Shown here: positions 35,425 to 44,120 of the stretch, piece after piece
Position numbering within the stretch: position 1 is the stretch's first letter
Layout of the letters: each line of letters starts with the position of its first letter
Assembly: GCF_014695575.1 (NCBI RefSeq)
Contig: NZ_JACJOO010000087.1
Coordinates: 62,001 to 126,000, forward strand
Length of the DNA: 64,000 nucleotides
Reading direction: 5' to 3'
DNA from: Leptolyngbya sp. FACHB-8
GTDB lineage: Bacteria; Cyanobacteriota; Cyanobacteriia; Elainellales; Elainellaceae
Position numbers and translations under genes: made by a program
The notes under the pieces: generated by a model
Database searches by the model: none
The model's input: the letters and a program-made list of their open reading frames with translations, nothing else
Told to the model about the DNA's origin: nothing

Positions 35425-36468
35425 ATGGAACACGTTGCTACTACTGAGGCATACCGAGCGTTGGCGCTTCAGTTGACCTGTCATGCCATTAATCAGGCAA
35501 GCGATCGCCAGGAAGCCCGCACTCTAATGCAGCAGGCGATCGCCCGCATCGGCTCTCAAATCGCGGCCAGTATTGCGTTTATCGGGGCTGATTGTCGCTT
35601 GGTTGTGCTGCCAGAGTATTTCCTGACTGGCTTTCCATTGGGCGAACCATTCGCGGTTTGGGCTGATAAGGCCTGCTTGGAGATAGGAGGAGCCGAGTAT
35701 GAAGCCCTCGGGCAGATTGCTCAAAAGCATCGCATCTTCTTAGCAGGGAATGCTTACGAACTCGATCCACACTTTCCAAAGCTGTACTTTCAAACCTGCT
35801 TTGTGATCGATCCGAGCGGCAACGTCGTCCTGCGCTACCGACGCTTAAACTCCATGTTTGCGCCCACTCCCCATGATGTGTGGGATGAGTATCTGGAGCA
35901 TTACGGCCTGGAAGGGGTTTTCCCTGTAGTGAAGACGGAGATTGGGAATTTGGCCGCGATCGCCTCCGATGAAATCCTGTTCCCAGAAGTTGCTCGCTGT
36001 TTGATGATGCGGGGTGCGGAGGTGTTTCTGCACATGACCTCAGAGGTTTATGGGAGTAAGGAGCGATCGCCCAAAGACGTTGCCAAAATCAGCCGTGCGA
36101 TTGAAAACATGGCTTACGTCGTTTCCGCCAATACGGCAGGTATTGCCCAAATTCCCATCCCGATCGCCTCGGCTGATGGAGGTTCTAAAATCATTGATTA
36201 TCGCGGGCTGGTGTTAGCCGAAACCGCTACCGGCGAAAGCATGGCTGCCTTTGCGGAAATTGATCTGGCCGCCCTACGCCGTTACCGTCGTCGCCCCGGA
36301 TTAACCAACTTGCTTTCTCGACAACGCTTTGAACTGTATGCTGAGAGCTACCGTCAGGCACAGTTTTATCCGGCTAATACGATGCTTGATGGGGAGGGCG
36401 ATCGCAAGCACTTCATGCAAACCCAGCAGCAGACGATCGAACATTTAGCCAACTCAGATGTGATTTAA
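35425..36468 (+). CDS. Nitrilase-superfamily protein with substituted catalytic Cys and Lys
   Basis: 347 residues from ATG 35425; a TTG two codons earlier is possible. The carbon-nitrogen hydrolase fold is clear: catalytic Glu in LVVLPEYFLTG, then LRYRRLNSMFAP, then AAIASDEILFPEVARCL. In active members the second block has Lys (Y-R-K) and the third has Cys six residues before Pro-Glu. Here these positions are Arg (Y-R-R) and Ser. So two of the three catalytic residues differ. It may be a binding or scaffold protein, or an enzyme with another mechanism. Between the hydroxylase and the aldehyde dehydrogenase. Confidence 0.83.
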   Translation: MEHVATTEAYRALALQLTCHAINQASDRQEARTLMQQAIARIGSQIAASIAFIGADCRLVVLPEYFLTGFPLGEPFAVWADKACLEIGGAEYEALGQIAQKHRIFLAGNAYELDPHFPKLYFQTCFVIDPSGNVVLRYRRLNSMFAPTPHDVWDEYLEHYGLEGVFPVVKTEIGNLAAIASDEILFPEVARCLMMRGAEVFLHMTSEVYGSKERSPKDVAKISRAIENMAYVVSANTAGIAQIPIPIASADGGSKIIDYRGLVLAETATGESMAAFAEIDLAALRRYRRRPGLTNLLSRQRFELYAESYRQAQFYPANTMLDGEGDRKHFMQTQQQTIEHLANSDVI

Positions 36469-36514
36469 GGGATGGGTGCGAAGCCTCATTCCTCCAAATA
36501 GGGAGCTATCAGCT

Positions 36515-37924
36515 ATGGATACCTCAATAGGTGTTCGCAACCCCCGCACAGGCCAGGTTGATTACCACATCACACCACCTATCCCAGACGAGCTGACAGA
36601 GCTGTGTGGTGGCTTACGCAACGCTCAAGTGGACTGGCAGCAGAAGGGATTGGATGCCCGAATTGAAGCATTACAGCAATGGAAACAGGCTGTTCAGGCA
36701 CAACGGGATGAGCTGATTGAGGCATTGGTCGCAGATACGGGTCGGCTCGGTGTTTCTGTACTAGAAGTTGATTCCTTTTTAGGAAGCCTCGATCGCTGGT
36801 GCCATATAGCTCCTGAGCTATTGCAGGGCGAGGAACGGAACACGGCCATTCCCTTTATTCGATTACAGCAGACCGCTGTTCCCTATCCTCTGGTGGGGGT
36901 CATTAGTCCCTGGAACTTTCCACTCTTACTCTCCACAATCGATACGATTCCGGCTCTGTTAGCAGGCTGTGCGGTTGTGGTGAAGCCTAGTGAAATTGCG
37001 CCGCGTTTCTTGAAGCCGTTAATGGAGGCGATCGCCTCAGTTCCCGCACTCCAATCCGTCCTCACCTACATTGAGGGGGCTGGAGAAACGGGCGCTGATT
37101 TAATCGAACAGGTAGACTTAATTTGCTTCACAGGCAGTGTAGCAACGGGGCGTAAGGTAGCCAGTGCAGCGGCTCAAAAATTCATTCCCGCGTTTCTGGA
37201 GTTAGGCGGCAAAGATCCCGCGATTGTTCTTGACTCGGCGGATTTAGAATTAGCCACCTCCGCGCTTTTATGGGGGTCGGTGGTCAACACGGGGCAATCC
37301 TGCTTGTCGATTGAGCGAATTTATGTGGCTGATTCAATCGTTGAACCCTTTGTTGATCGGCTGGTGAACAAGGCCAAAGAACTTCAGCTCGCCTACCCTA
37401 CGGTGAAGGACGGGCCGATTGGCCCCATTATTGCCGAACGACAGGCCACCATTATTTCTGAGCATTTAGAAGATGCGTTTGCGAAAGGGGCGATCGCTCA
37501 CTGCGGCGGCAGAGTAGAAACCTTAGAAGGCGGCTTATGGTGTCGTCCAACCGTACTCACGAATGTTAATCACTCGATGAAGGTGATGACCGAAGAGACG
37601 TTTGCGCCTATCATGCCCGTGATGCCCTTCTCTTCTGTTGAAGAAGCGATCGCGCTAGCAAATGACACGATTTATGGGCTGAGTGCTGCTGTCTTTGCAG
37701 GGACAGAGGGGGAGGCGATCGCGATCGCAGAACAGTTGGATGCTGGAGCCATCAGCATCAATGATGCCGCACTTACAGCCATCATGCATGAGGGTGAGAA
37801 AAATGCTTTTAAATTCTCAGGTATGGGCGGTTCCCGTATGGGCGCGGCAGCCTTGAGGCGGTTTATGCGTAGGAAGGCGTTGTTGATTAAGACGGGGGCG
37901 ATCGCGGACCCCTGGTGGTTTTAA
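36515..37924 (+). CDS. NAD(P)-dependent aldehyde dehydrogenase
   Basis: 469 residues from ATG 36515 with AGGGAG upstream; a longer frame to 36476 is not supported. Family blocks: GVISPWNFPLLLSTIDTIPA, the Rossmann loop FTGSVATGRKVA, Glu in FLELGGKDPAIVLDSA, catalytic Cys in NTGQSCLSIERIYV, and EETFAPIMPVMPF. Converts an aldehyde to an acid (or acyl-CoA). It is 46 bp after the nitrilase-like gene, fourth gene of the group. Substrate unknown; a semialdehyde is a reasonable guess. Confidence 0.93.
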   Translation: MDTSIGVRNPRTGQVDYHITPPIPDELTELCGGLRNAQVDWQQKGLDARIEALQQWKQAVQAQRDELIEALVADTGRLGVSVLEVDSFLGSLDRWCHIAPELLQGEERNTAIPFIRLQQTAVPYPLVGVISPWNFPLLLSTIDTIPALLAGCAVVVKPSEIAPRFLKPLMEAIASVPALQSVLTYIEGAGETGADLIEQVDLICFTGSVATGRKVASAAAQKFIPAFLELGGKDPAIVLDSADLELATSALLWGSVVNTGQSCLSIERIYVADSIVEPFVDRLVNKAKELQLAYPTVKDGPIGPIIAERQATIISEHLEDAFAKGAIAHCGGRVETLEGGLWCRPTVLTNVNHSMKVMTEETFAPIMPVMPFSSVEEAIALANDTIYGLSAAVFAGTEGEAIAIAEQLDAGAISINDAALTAIMHEGEKNAFKFSGMGGSRMGAAALRRFMRRKALLIKTGAIADPWWF

Positions 37925-38023
37925 TTCTAAATATCACCGGAATGGGTTAAATCTTGTAACAACTGATTACTGCCATGCAGTTTGGAGCTATCCAGTGATT
38001 AATCCTGTATAAAAAACACAACA

Positions 38024-38470
38024 ATGTCTAACATCCGCGAAGAAATGCCTGTTCTTGCCCGCCATGAAGGGGAGTGGTTTGGCACCTATACTCTGATTGA
38101 TGCAACGGCGAAAATCCTTGACCAGCACGAAGCCCGCTTATCCTGTCAGTTTCCTCAGGAAGGCGAGTATGATTACTATCAAATCAATCGCTATACCTGG
38201 ACAAATGGTAAGCAGGAGGAACACCAGTTTCCTGGCATCTACCGCGACAAAAAACTGTGGTTTGACACCGATCGGATTCAGGGACAGGCATGGGAAGCTG
38301 ATGATACAACGGTTATCCTCAAGTTCTCCTACAAAACCATTCCAGACTTTTACCTCTATGAAATGATTCAAATTAGTCCTTGCAACAATCACCGCACCCG
38401 CACCTGGCACTGGTTTAAGAATCATCAACTGTTTCAGCGCACGCTAATTCAGGAAGAACGGCACCATTAA
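38024..38470 (+). CDS. DUF3598-like lipocalin-type protein (148 aa)
   Basis: Conserved-looking pattern: MPVLARHEGEWFGTYTLIDA, LSCQFPQEGEYDYYQINRYT, FPGIYRDKKLWFDTDRI, and the end MIQISPCNN followed by RTRTWHWFKN. The alternating strands fit a small calycin/lipocalin-like barrel as in DUF3598. Such proteins bind small hydrophobic ligands or pigments. Located 100 bp after the aldehyde dehydrogenase and probably the end of that operon. Family call moderately sure, function not known. Confidence 0.65.
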   Translation: MSNIREEMPVLARHEGEWFGTYTLIDATAKILDQHEARLSCQFPQEGEYDYYQINRYTWTNGKQEEHQFPGIYRDKKLWFDTDRIQGQAWEADDTTVILKFSYKTIPDFYLYEMIQISPCNNHRTRTWHWFKNHQLFQRTLIQEERHH

Positions 38471-38500
38471 TCAACGATTCTATCTTTTAGTACCAACCCA

Positions 38501-39388
38501 TCAATCTGCATAGGACAAGACGGTTCCCGATTGGGATAAATCTCTGTCCACTCGAATGAAGAATAAACAGCCGTCTTCGGAAATGTGTCTGAGAGACGTG
38601 GTGAAGCTGGGGACATAGCCATAGTGGCCCTTGAGGAATCGATAGTTGCCAATATCGCAATATCCTGCCAGACAATATGCTTCTTCGTTATAGGACTGAA
38701 TCATCGCCTGCCTCCCGTCATAATGGGGCAGGATAGCGAGTAACCACGTTCCTCCACCATTCGCGGCTTTTCTCAGCCACTTCTTGCTCGATTCGAAAAA
38801 CTGCGTCGTGTCAGTTCTTCCCCAGGAGAGCAATTTACTGTCTAATGCGGGAATAAAATCACGCATCCTGGCATTTGGATGATTTTCCGCATCCTGATAC
38901 TGCAAGTTACCGTTTGCCATCCATAAAATTTCTGCTGCTTCACCATTTAAGGTCTTCCATGGCCCGACTCTGACGCCTGCTGGAATGAAGGAGTAGCTGT
39001 CTTTGCCCAGTTTCCAATCTCCCATCTGGATAGCGCCACTGAGCACAAAAATTTCCAGATCTGCGGTAAATCTGCCTGCAGGTATTTCAAATTGAGAAGG
39101 CAGTAAAACCTTGACGGTAGATGCGCCATTGTCATGCCAGGAAAGCACCCGGCCAGTAGCTGTGACAGTTTTGGGTACACCATGAACCTGCCATGGTTGT
39201 TTGGGAACCGGATCGCTGTCGAAATACTGATATTGACGAGGGAGATATTTTGACGTGATAGCTGTACATCGCCCAGATAAATGCATCCGGCTCTGACCAT
39301 CACCACCCCAATCCTCTGGGACTAAATTTGTATTTAAATCGTCTGCTAATGGAGATATAGATGAAGATGGTTGGTTTTGTTCACCCAT
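38501..39388 (-). CDS. Cupin-type protein (DUF4437-like), 295 aa
   Basis: Two beta-barrel halves are visible: residues ~70-165 (VKVLLPSQFEIPAGRFTADL, EIFVLSGAIQMGDWKLGKDS, YSFIPAGVRVGPWKTLNGEA) and ~205-295 (LAILPHYDGRQAMIQSYNEE, AYCLAGYCDIGNYRFLKGHY). The first has the cupin order G(X)5...E.FVL.G........YSFIPAG but few His, so metal binding is uncertain. Convergent with the DUF3598-like gene across 30 bp. Possibly an enzyme or binding protein of the local pathway. Confidence 0.6.
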   Translation of the reverse strand: MGEQNQPSSSISPLADDLNTNLVPEDWGGDGQSRMHLSGRCTAITSKYLPRQYQYFDSDPVPKQPWQVHGVPKTVTATGRVLSWHDNGASTVKVLLPSQFEIPAGRFTADLEIFVLSGAIQMGDWKLGKDSYSFIPAGVRVGPWKTLNGEAAEILWMANGNLQYQDAENHPNARMRDFIPALDSKLLSWGRTDTTQFFESSKKWLRKAANGGGTWLLAILPHYDGRQAMIQSYNEEAYCLAGYCDIGNYRFLKGHYGYVPSFTTSLRHISEDGCLFFIRVDRDLSQSGTVLSYAD

Positions 39389-39669
39389 GACGTTGCGGCC
39401 TCTCGACGAATTTGAAGCGCATCATTTAACGAATCTGAGCCTGTAAATTTAATGCTATACCCTTGCTGGCAAACAGACTCATGGAATACATCCCACTTTT
39501 GTAGATTTGGGAAGCCACGTTTGTGAGTGAGGAATGCTTTGCCTGCCTCATTCACAAACGTGAGATGCATCTGACTCATGTTTGAATGAAATAAGTACGA
39601 TAAACATTCCGGCTTTGGGAATGCGATCGCCCTCCAATTCACCGTCCCATTAAAAATGGATGCGCTGCA

Positions 39670-40683
39670 ATGCAATCCGGCACCTATAAAAAGCTTGTTG
39701 TTAAACAGTTCAGCTCGGATTTTCAATCGGCGATCGCCATTGAAGAACTCCCCATCCCCACCCCAAACTCTGACGAGCTTCTGATTCGCAACAAATTTGC
39801 TGGCGTTAATGCCGGATTTGATACCCTTCTTTGCCAGGGGAACGTACCCTATGTGAACCTCACCCCCCCCTTCGATCTGGGTGTTGAAGCGGTAGGTGAG
39901 ATCGTGGCAATCGGTGATGCTGTAGACGGTTTTGACGTTGGAAATGCGGTTGCAACCATAGCGCGAGGGGGAGGTTATCGAGAGTATCAAGTTGTGCCGG
40001 CCCACCTTGCGGTCAAGATTTCTGAGGCCATTCCAGAAATCCTGACATTAATGCCGACAGGAATATCGGCTCTCGTGGCGTTAGAGCAGGCGGGGGAAAT
40101 GCGCAGTCAGGAAACCGTATTAGTGACCGCTGCTGCTGGGGGAACCGGACACATTGCCGTACAACTAGCAAAGCTGGCCGGAAATCATGTGATTGGCACT
40201 TGCGGGTCAGAGGCCAAAGCTCAACTTTTGCAGGAATTAGGGTGCGATCGCATCATCAACTACCACCAGGAAGATCTACATGGCGTTTTGCAAAATGAAT
40301 ATCCTAACGGCATAAATTTGGTGTTCGATTGTGTAGGCAGCACCGTCTTTGATACCTGTGTTGAGAATTTAGCCGTGCGAGGACGGTTAGTAAGTATTGG
40401 TTTTATCTCAGAATATGCCAAAGCTCCTCAACCCATTCTTCAGCCTCGTATTTATCACAAGCTTTTTTGGAAAGCAGCTTCAGTGCGGGCGTTTCTCATG
40501 CCGCATTATGCAGAGTATATGGTTGAGGCGCGCGATCGCCTCCTCGATCTGTTCTATTCCCAAAAAATTCGTGTTGCCATCAACCCAACCCCGTTTTATG
40601 GGATTGAATCCATTCCAACTGCCGTTAATTACCTCCTAACTGGGAAAAACGTAGGCAAGGTGGTAGTTCAGTTTTATAGGTAG
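39670..40683 (+). CDS. Medium-chain dehydrogenase/reductase (quinone reductase/PTGR3-like)
   Basis: 337 residues. N-terminal GroES-like domain (IEELPIPTPNSDELLIRNKF, FAGVNAGFDTLLCQG, PFDLGVEAVGEIVAIGDAVD) lacks the zinc-binding Cys/His set, so it is a zinc-free MDR. The Rossmann domain has VTAAAGGTGHIAVQLAKLAG and GTCGSEAKAQLLQELGCDRI, pointing to NADPH. These proteins reduce activated double bonds or quinones. The stop is 4 bp before a perfect 37-bp palindrome. Confidence 0.88.
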   Translation: MQSGTYKKLVVKQFSSDFQSAIAIEELPIPTPNSDELLIRNKFAGVNAGFDTLLCQGNVPYVNLTPPFDLGVEAVGEIVAIGDAVDGFDVGNAVATIARGGGYREYQVVPAHLAVKISEAIPEILTLMPTGISALVALEQAGEMRSQETVLVTAAAGGTGHIAVQLAKLAGNHVIGTCGSEAKAQLLQELGCDRIINYHQEDLHGVLQNEYPNGINLVFDCVGSTVFDTCVENLAVRGRLVSIGFISEYAKAPQPILQPRIYHKLFWKAASVRAFLMPHYAEYMVEARDRLLDLFYSQKIRVAINPTPFYGIESIPTAVNYLLTGKNVGKVVVQFYR

Positions 40684-40687
40684 TTTC

Positions 40688-40764
40688 ACCTTTCCAGGCT
40701 TCAAAGAATTGATACTGCCGTCGCTTAGCGACGGCAGTATCAATTCTTTGAAGCCTGGAAAGGT
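40688..40764. terminator. Perfect 37-bp palindrome sealing two convergent genes
   Basis: Arms 40688-40724 and 40728-40764 pair without mismatch around TTA (apex GTCGCTTAGCGAC). It fills the whole gap between the MDR stop and the LRR-kinase stop codon (40764-40766). Probably a two-way terminator. Confidence 0.9.
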
Positions 40765-42077
40765 CAGCTGATCGCCCCCAAAACATCACAGATTTTTGTA
40801 AACGTAGGGCGCATAGGTGGAACAGGGTTCATGCAGGCTTGCTGTAAGGTGCGCAGGCGATCGCACACCCCCACATCTCCATCACCCACAACACAGCGAT
40901 CCAGCAAATCCTCAAGCAAACATCCAAAGGCTCTGACCTCGATATATTCCAGCGATGAGGCAATGTCTGAAATGCTGGATGGATAGAAGGATGCGGCTCC
41001 AAAATCCCCCAGTAGACTTTCTCCCTGGGAGTTGACCAGAATGTTGTGGGCGTACAGATCGCCGTGAGTAATGCCTCTGGCGTGAAGGTGGGCAGCTACA
41101 GCCGCTATGCCCTGGGCAATCTGGAGAATAACTGGCACTGAAAAAGAGGCGTCAGAGGGATAAGTATCTCGGGTGCAGGTGTCGAAGCTGGGAGGGTTAC
41201 CAAGGACTTTGTAGGTGGGGGGAACGAATGTAAAGAGCAGCCCTGCCTTCTGTTCAGGATGATTTTTCACCTTGCCCAATAGCCTGACCAAATTGGGGTG
41301 AGTGCCAGCGGCAATGCACGATCGCATCTCATCCAGCGGAAGCCCATCACTTGTGACTTTTCCTTTGAATACTTTGATGGCAACATCTACATTTTGCGTG
41401 GATTTAGTGGCCCAGGCTCCCTTGGAAATAACACCAGAGGCTCCTTCTCCTAAGGTACTTTCGATGCTTAGGTCAGCCCAATCCACTTCCTCCAGAGGTG
41501 CTTCCGATGAGGATTGCTCACAAAATGGATTTCCGGAGAACGCGAGCCAGGATAGACGGGGTAGGCTGAACAACCAGGAGGGAAGTGTTGTGAGTTGATT
41601 GGCTGAGATGCGAACCAGTTCCAGGTTTTGGCAGGCGGCCATTTCTTCGGGGAGCGATCGCAACTGATTTCCCGCCAGCATGAGTTTTTGCAATTGGCTT
41701 AACTGCCCGAAGGATGTGGGGAGTTGCTCAATTTGATTGTCGGTGAGAATGAGCCAGCGGACAGAGGAAGGGAGAGAGTTTTCGGCGATCGCTCTAATTT
41801 TGTTTGACTTGAAGCCCACCATGGAAAGATTGGGGCATTGAGATAGCACAGCGGGCAATTCTTCAAAGTTGTTGTTACTGAAGAAAGCGATTCTGAGCTT
41901 CTGTAATTGACCAAAGTTATCTGGCAACGATTTCAGGTGATTGTGGGTGAGATTTAAGATCTCCAGGGAATCTGCGAGGTCAAAAATCTCTGCTGGAAAC
42001 TCGGTTAGGTTAGCTGCCAAATCCAGTCTTTTACTTCCCTTTAGTTGCCCAGATTGTAATGCTTTTAGTGTTTCCAT
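40764..42077 (-). CDS. Leucine-rich-repeat protein kinase
   Basis: 437 residues from ATG 42077 (METLKALQSGQLKGSKRLDL); the frame is open to 42254 but without family sequence. LRRs fill residues ~15-185 (DSLEILNLTHNHLKSLP, WLILTDNQIEQLP). A eukaryote-like kinase domain follows: Gly loop LGEGASG 209-215, VAIK Lys235, the short catalytic loop GITHGDLYAHNILV (H338-G-D340, N345), and GDFG at 357-360. HGD instead of HRD is common in this bacterial kinase group. All residues for phosphotransfer are present. Cytoplasmic, no membrane helix. Its ligand and target are unknown. Confidence 0.9.
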   Translation of the reverse strand: METLKALQSGQLKGSKRLDLAANLTEFPAEIFDLADSLEILNLTHNHLKSLPDNFGQLQKLRIAFFSNNNFEELPAVLSQCPNLSMVGFKSNKIRAIAENSLPSSVRWLILTDNQIEQLPTSFGQLSQLQKLMLAGNQLRSLPEEMAACQNLELVRISANQLTTLPSWLFSLPRLSWLAFSGNPFCEQSSSEAPLEEVDWADLSIESTLGEGASGVISKGAWATKSTQNVDVAIKVFKGKVTSDGLPLDEMRSCIAAGTHPNLVRLLGKVKNHPEQKAGLLFTFVPPTYKVLGNPPSFDTCTRDTYPSDASFSVPVILQIAQGIAAVAAHLHARGITHGDLYAHNILVNSQGESLLGDFGAASFYPSSISDIASSLEYIEVRAFGCLLEDLLDRCVVGDGDVGVCDRLRTLQQACMNPVPPMRPTFTKICDVLGAIS

Positions 42078-42278
42078 GTGCACGGAATGAATAGAGGACA
42101 ACATTAGGTTTTCTCTCAGACATCTCCTGAGACCAGTGAGTAAGCAGTAACCATCGCCATTTATAACGTTTCTCCATGATTTGTGAAATGTTTTTTGAGA
42201 CGTAAGTTGAGCTAAAAGATGGCATAGCCTTTTGGGTTTTATGTTGAATGGCAACTGCTCACTTACAACTTCAATAAC

Positions 42279-42372
42279 TCAATACTCTGGACAGTTTTCT
42301 GAAACCCTTGATTTTGCGTGCGCTTCGCGCACGCAAAATCAAGGGTTTCAGAAAAACTGTCCGAACTAATGT
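42279..42372. repeat. 95-bp dispersed palindrome, copy 2
   Basis: Same as the element at 9836-9930 including short flanks, but with one T missing in the left arm, so the stem carries a bulge. Lies between the divergent LRR-kinase and alpha-amylase genes, that is, upstream of both, where it cannot serve as a terminator of either. Confidence 0.88.
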
Positions 42373-42490
42373 AACTGTAACTACAGGTATCTTGTATTTC
42401 TATCTGGTGATGGACAAACATAAATGAAGGCTTTCGTTATAGTTCTTATAGTTGAGTTTGATTATCCAAAATTTTAATAGGGGAATATCA

Positions 42491-43978
42491 GTGGGTCAGT
42501 TTAATGGCGTGATGATGCAGTATTTCCATTGGTATATTCCATCCGATGGTACTTTATGGAATGAGTTTGCAGAGCGTGTTCAGGGATTGGCGGAAGCAGG
42601 TATAACTTCAGTTTGGCTACCTCCAGCTTATAAAGGTGTGGGCGGTGCCCAGGAAGTTGGATATGGGGTCTACGATATGTTCGATCTAGGGGAGTTTGAT
42701 CAGAAGGGCACTGTTCGTACCAAATATGGAACGAAAGAGGAGTATGTCGCGGCTATCAAAGCTGCCAAGGCTGCGGGTGTTCGGGTTTATGCTGATGTCG
42801 TTCTCAACCACAAACTAGGGGCTGATGAACTGGAAGAAGTAGAAGCAACACCGTACGATCCAGAAGATCGCCATCGCCCCATTGGTGACATGCAAACGAT
42901 TAAGGTGTGGACACATTTTACGTTCCCAGGTCGCCACGGAAAATATTCTGAAATGGAATGGCATTGGTGGCATTTTGATGCGGTTGATTACAACGTTTAT
43001 AACGAATCTGAGGATGCTGTTTACCTCTTTAAAGGAAAGAAATTTGATGAACAAGTTGATTTAGAAAAAGGCGCTTTTGACTACCTCATGGGCTGTGATC
43101 TGGATATGGAAGATCCAGAAGTTCGTGATGAACTAAAGCGCTGGGGTGAATGGTTTATTGATACAACGGATGTGGATGGTTTTCGCTTTGATGCCGTGAA
43201 GCATGTCAAAGCAGGCTTTTTTCCCGAATGGCTGAACCACTGCCGTCGGTATGCGGGCCGCGATCTATTTGCGGTTGGCGAGTACTGGTCTTACGACATT
43301 GAAGCATTACACCATTTCATTGCTCTTACGGGTGGTGATGTGCTGTTGTTTGATGCTCCATTGCATCACAATTTCAGCGTTGCCAGCACTCGGGGCAACC
43401 ATTACGACATGCGGCAAATTTTTGATAACACTTTGGTGCAACAGCAACCCGCTTTAGCCGTTACCCTGGTAGACAATCACGATTCTCAGCCCTTGCAAGC
43501 ATTGGAATCTGTGGTAGAAGGTTGGTTTAAGCCGTTAGCTTATGCATTAATCCTGTTGCGGCGTGAGGGTTATCCCTGCATCTTCTATGCCGATTATTAC
43601 GGTGCCCATTACAAAGATAAGGGCAGGGATGGTAACGAGCATGAGATTTGGCTCGATAGCCATCAATGGATTATTGACAAATTCTTGTATGCCCGTCAAA
43701 CCTATGCCTATGGTGATCAGTACGACTATTTTGACCACCCCAATACTCTCGGCTGGACCCGTTTAGGGGATGAAGAACATCCCGGTGGCATGGCTGTAGT
43801 GCTGAGTAACGGGGAAGCGGGCATAAAATGGATGGAGGTTGGACAACCCAATTGTACCTACATTGATATCACTGAACATATCGACGAGCTGATCACCACG
43901 AATGATGAAGGATGGGCCAATTTTCGATGCGATGCTGGTTCTGTTTCGGTATGGGTGCCTGCGGACTCTAGCGTTTAG
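42491..43978 (+). CDS. Cytosolic alpha-amylase (GH13, subfamily 5 type)
   Basis: 495 residues from a GTG at 42491 with AGGGGA upstream (a TTG at 42452 would add 13 residues). No signal peptide. GH13 motifs: VYADVVLNHKLGAD, DGFRFDAVKH (nucleophile D234), FAVGEYWSY (acid/base E264), VTLVDNHDSQPLQ (D331). The N-terminus GVMMQYFHWYIPSDGTLWNE is typical of the AmyA/liquefying amylase group. Cuts internal alpha-1,4 bonds of glycogen or maltodextrins in the cytoplasm. Its own cistron; not linked to glycogen genes here. Confidence 0.95.
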   Translation: MGQFNGVMMQYFHWYIPSDGTLWNEFAERVQGLAEAGITSVWLPPAYKGVGGAQEVGYGVYDMFDLGEFDQKGTVRTKYGTKEEYVAAIKAAKAAGVRVYADVVLNHKLGADELEEVEATPYDPEDRHRPIGDMQTIKVWTHFTFPGRHGKYSEMEWHWWHFDAVDYNVYNESEDAVYLFKGKKFDEQVDLEKGAFDYLMGCDLDMEDPEVRDELKRWGEWFIDTTDVDGFRFDAVKHVKAGFFPEWLNHCRRYAGRDLFAVGEYWSYDIEALHHFIALTGGDVLLFDAPLHHNFSVASTRGNHYDMRQIFDNTLVQQQPALAVTLVDNHDSQPLQALESVVEGWFKPLAYALILLRREGYPCIFYADYYGAHYKDKGRDGNEHEIWLDSHQWIIDKFLYARQTYAYGDQYDYFDHPNTLGWTRLGDEEHPGGMAVVLSNGEAGIKWMEVGQPNCTYIDITEHIDELITTNDEGWANFRCDAGSVSVWVPADSSV

Positions 43979-44006
43979 GGCGATCGCCCTAAAGTAGCTC
44001 TCCAAC

Positions 44007-44104
44007 TTACAGCGCTTCTCAAGCGCTTAAAATCTGGTTGTTTTTGTAAGAGCCGCGCTCTCACAGAAACAACCGTAGCCAATTCAAGCACAAAGCACTG
44101 TAAA
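44007..44104. repeat. MITE-like TTACAG element, copy 2
   Basis: Homologous to 15905-16012: ends TTACAGCGCTT and AAGCACTGTAAA, inner TTAAAATCTGGTTGTTTTTG shared base for base. About 10 bp shorter in the hairpin tip. Located between the convergent amylase and fumarylacetoacetase genes. Confidence 0.8.
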
Positions 44105-44120
44105 TTAGGAAGCTGGCCAC

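Noticed and set aside
39346-40005. 219-codon minus-strand frame
   Set aside because: Lies largely antisense to the MDR gene, which has clear motifs; the antisense translation has none.
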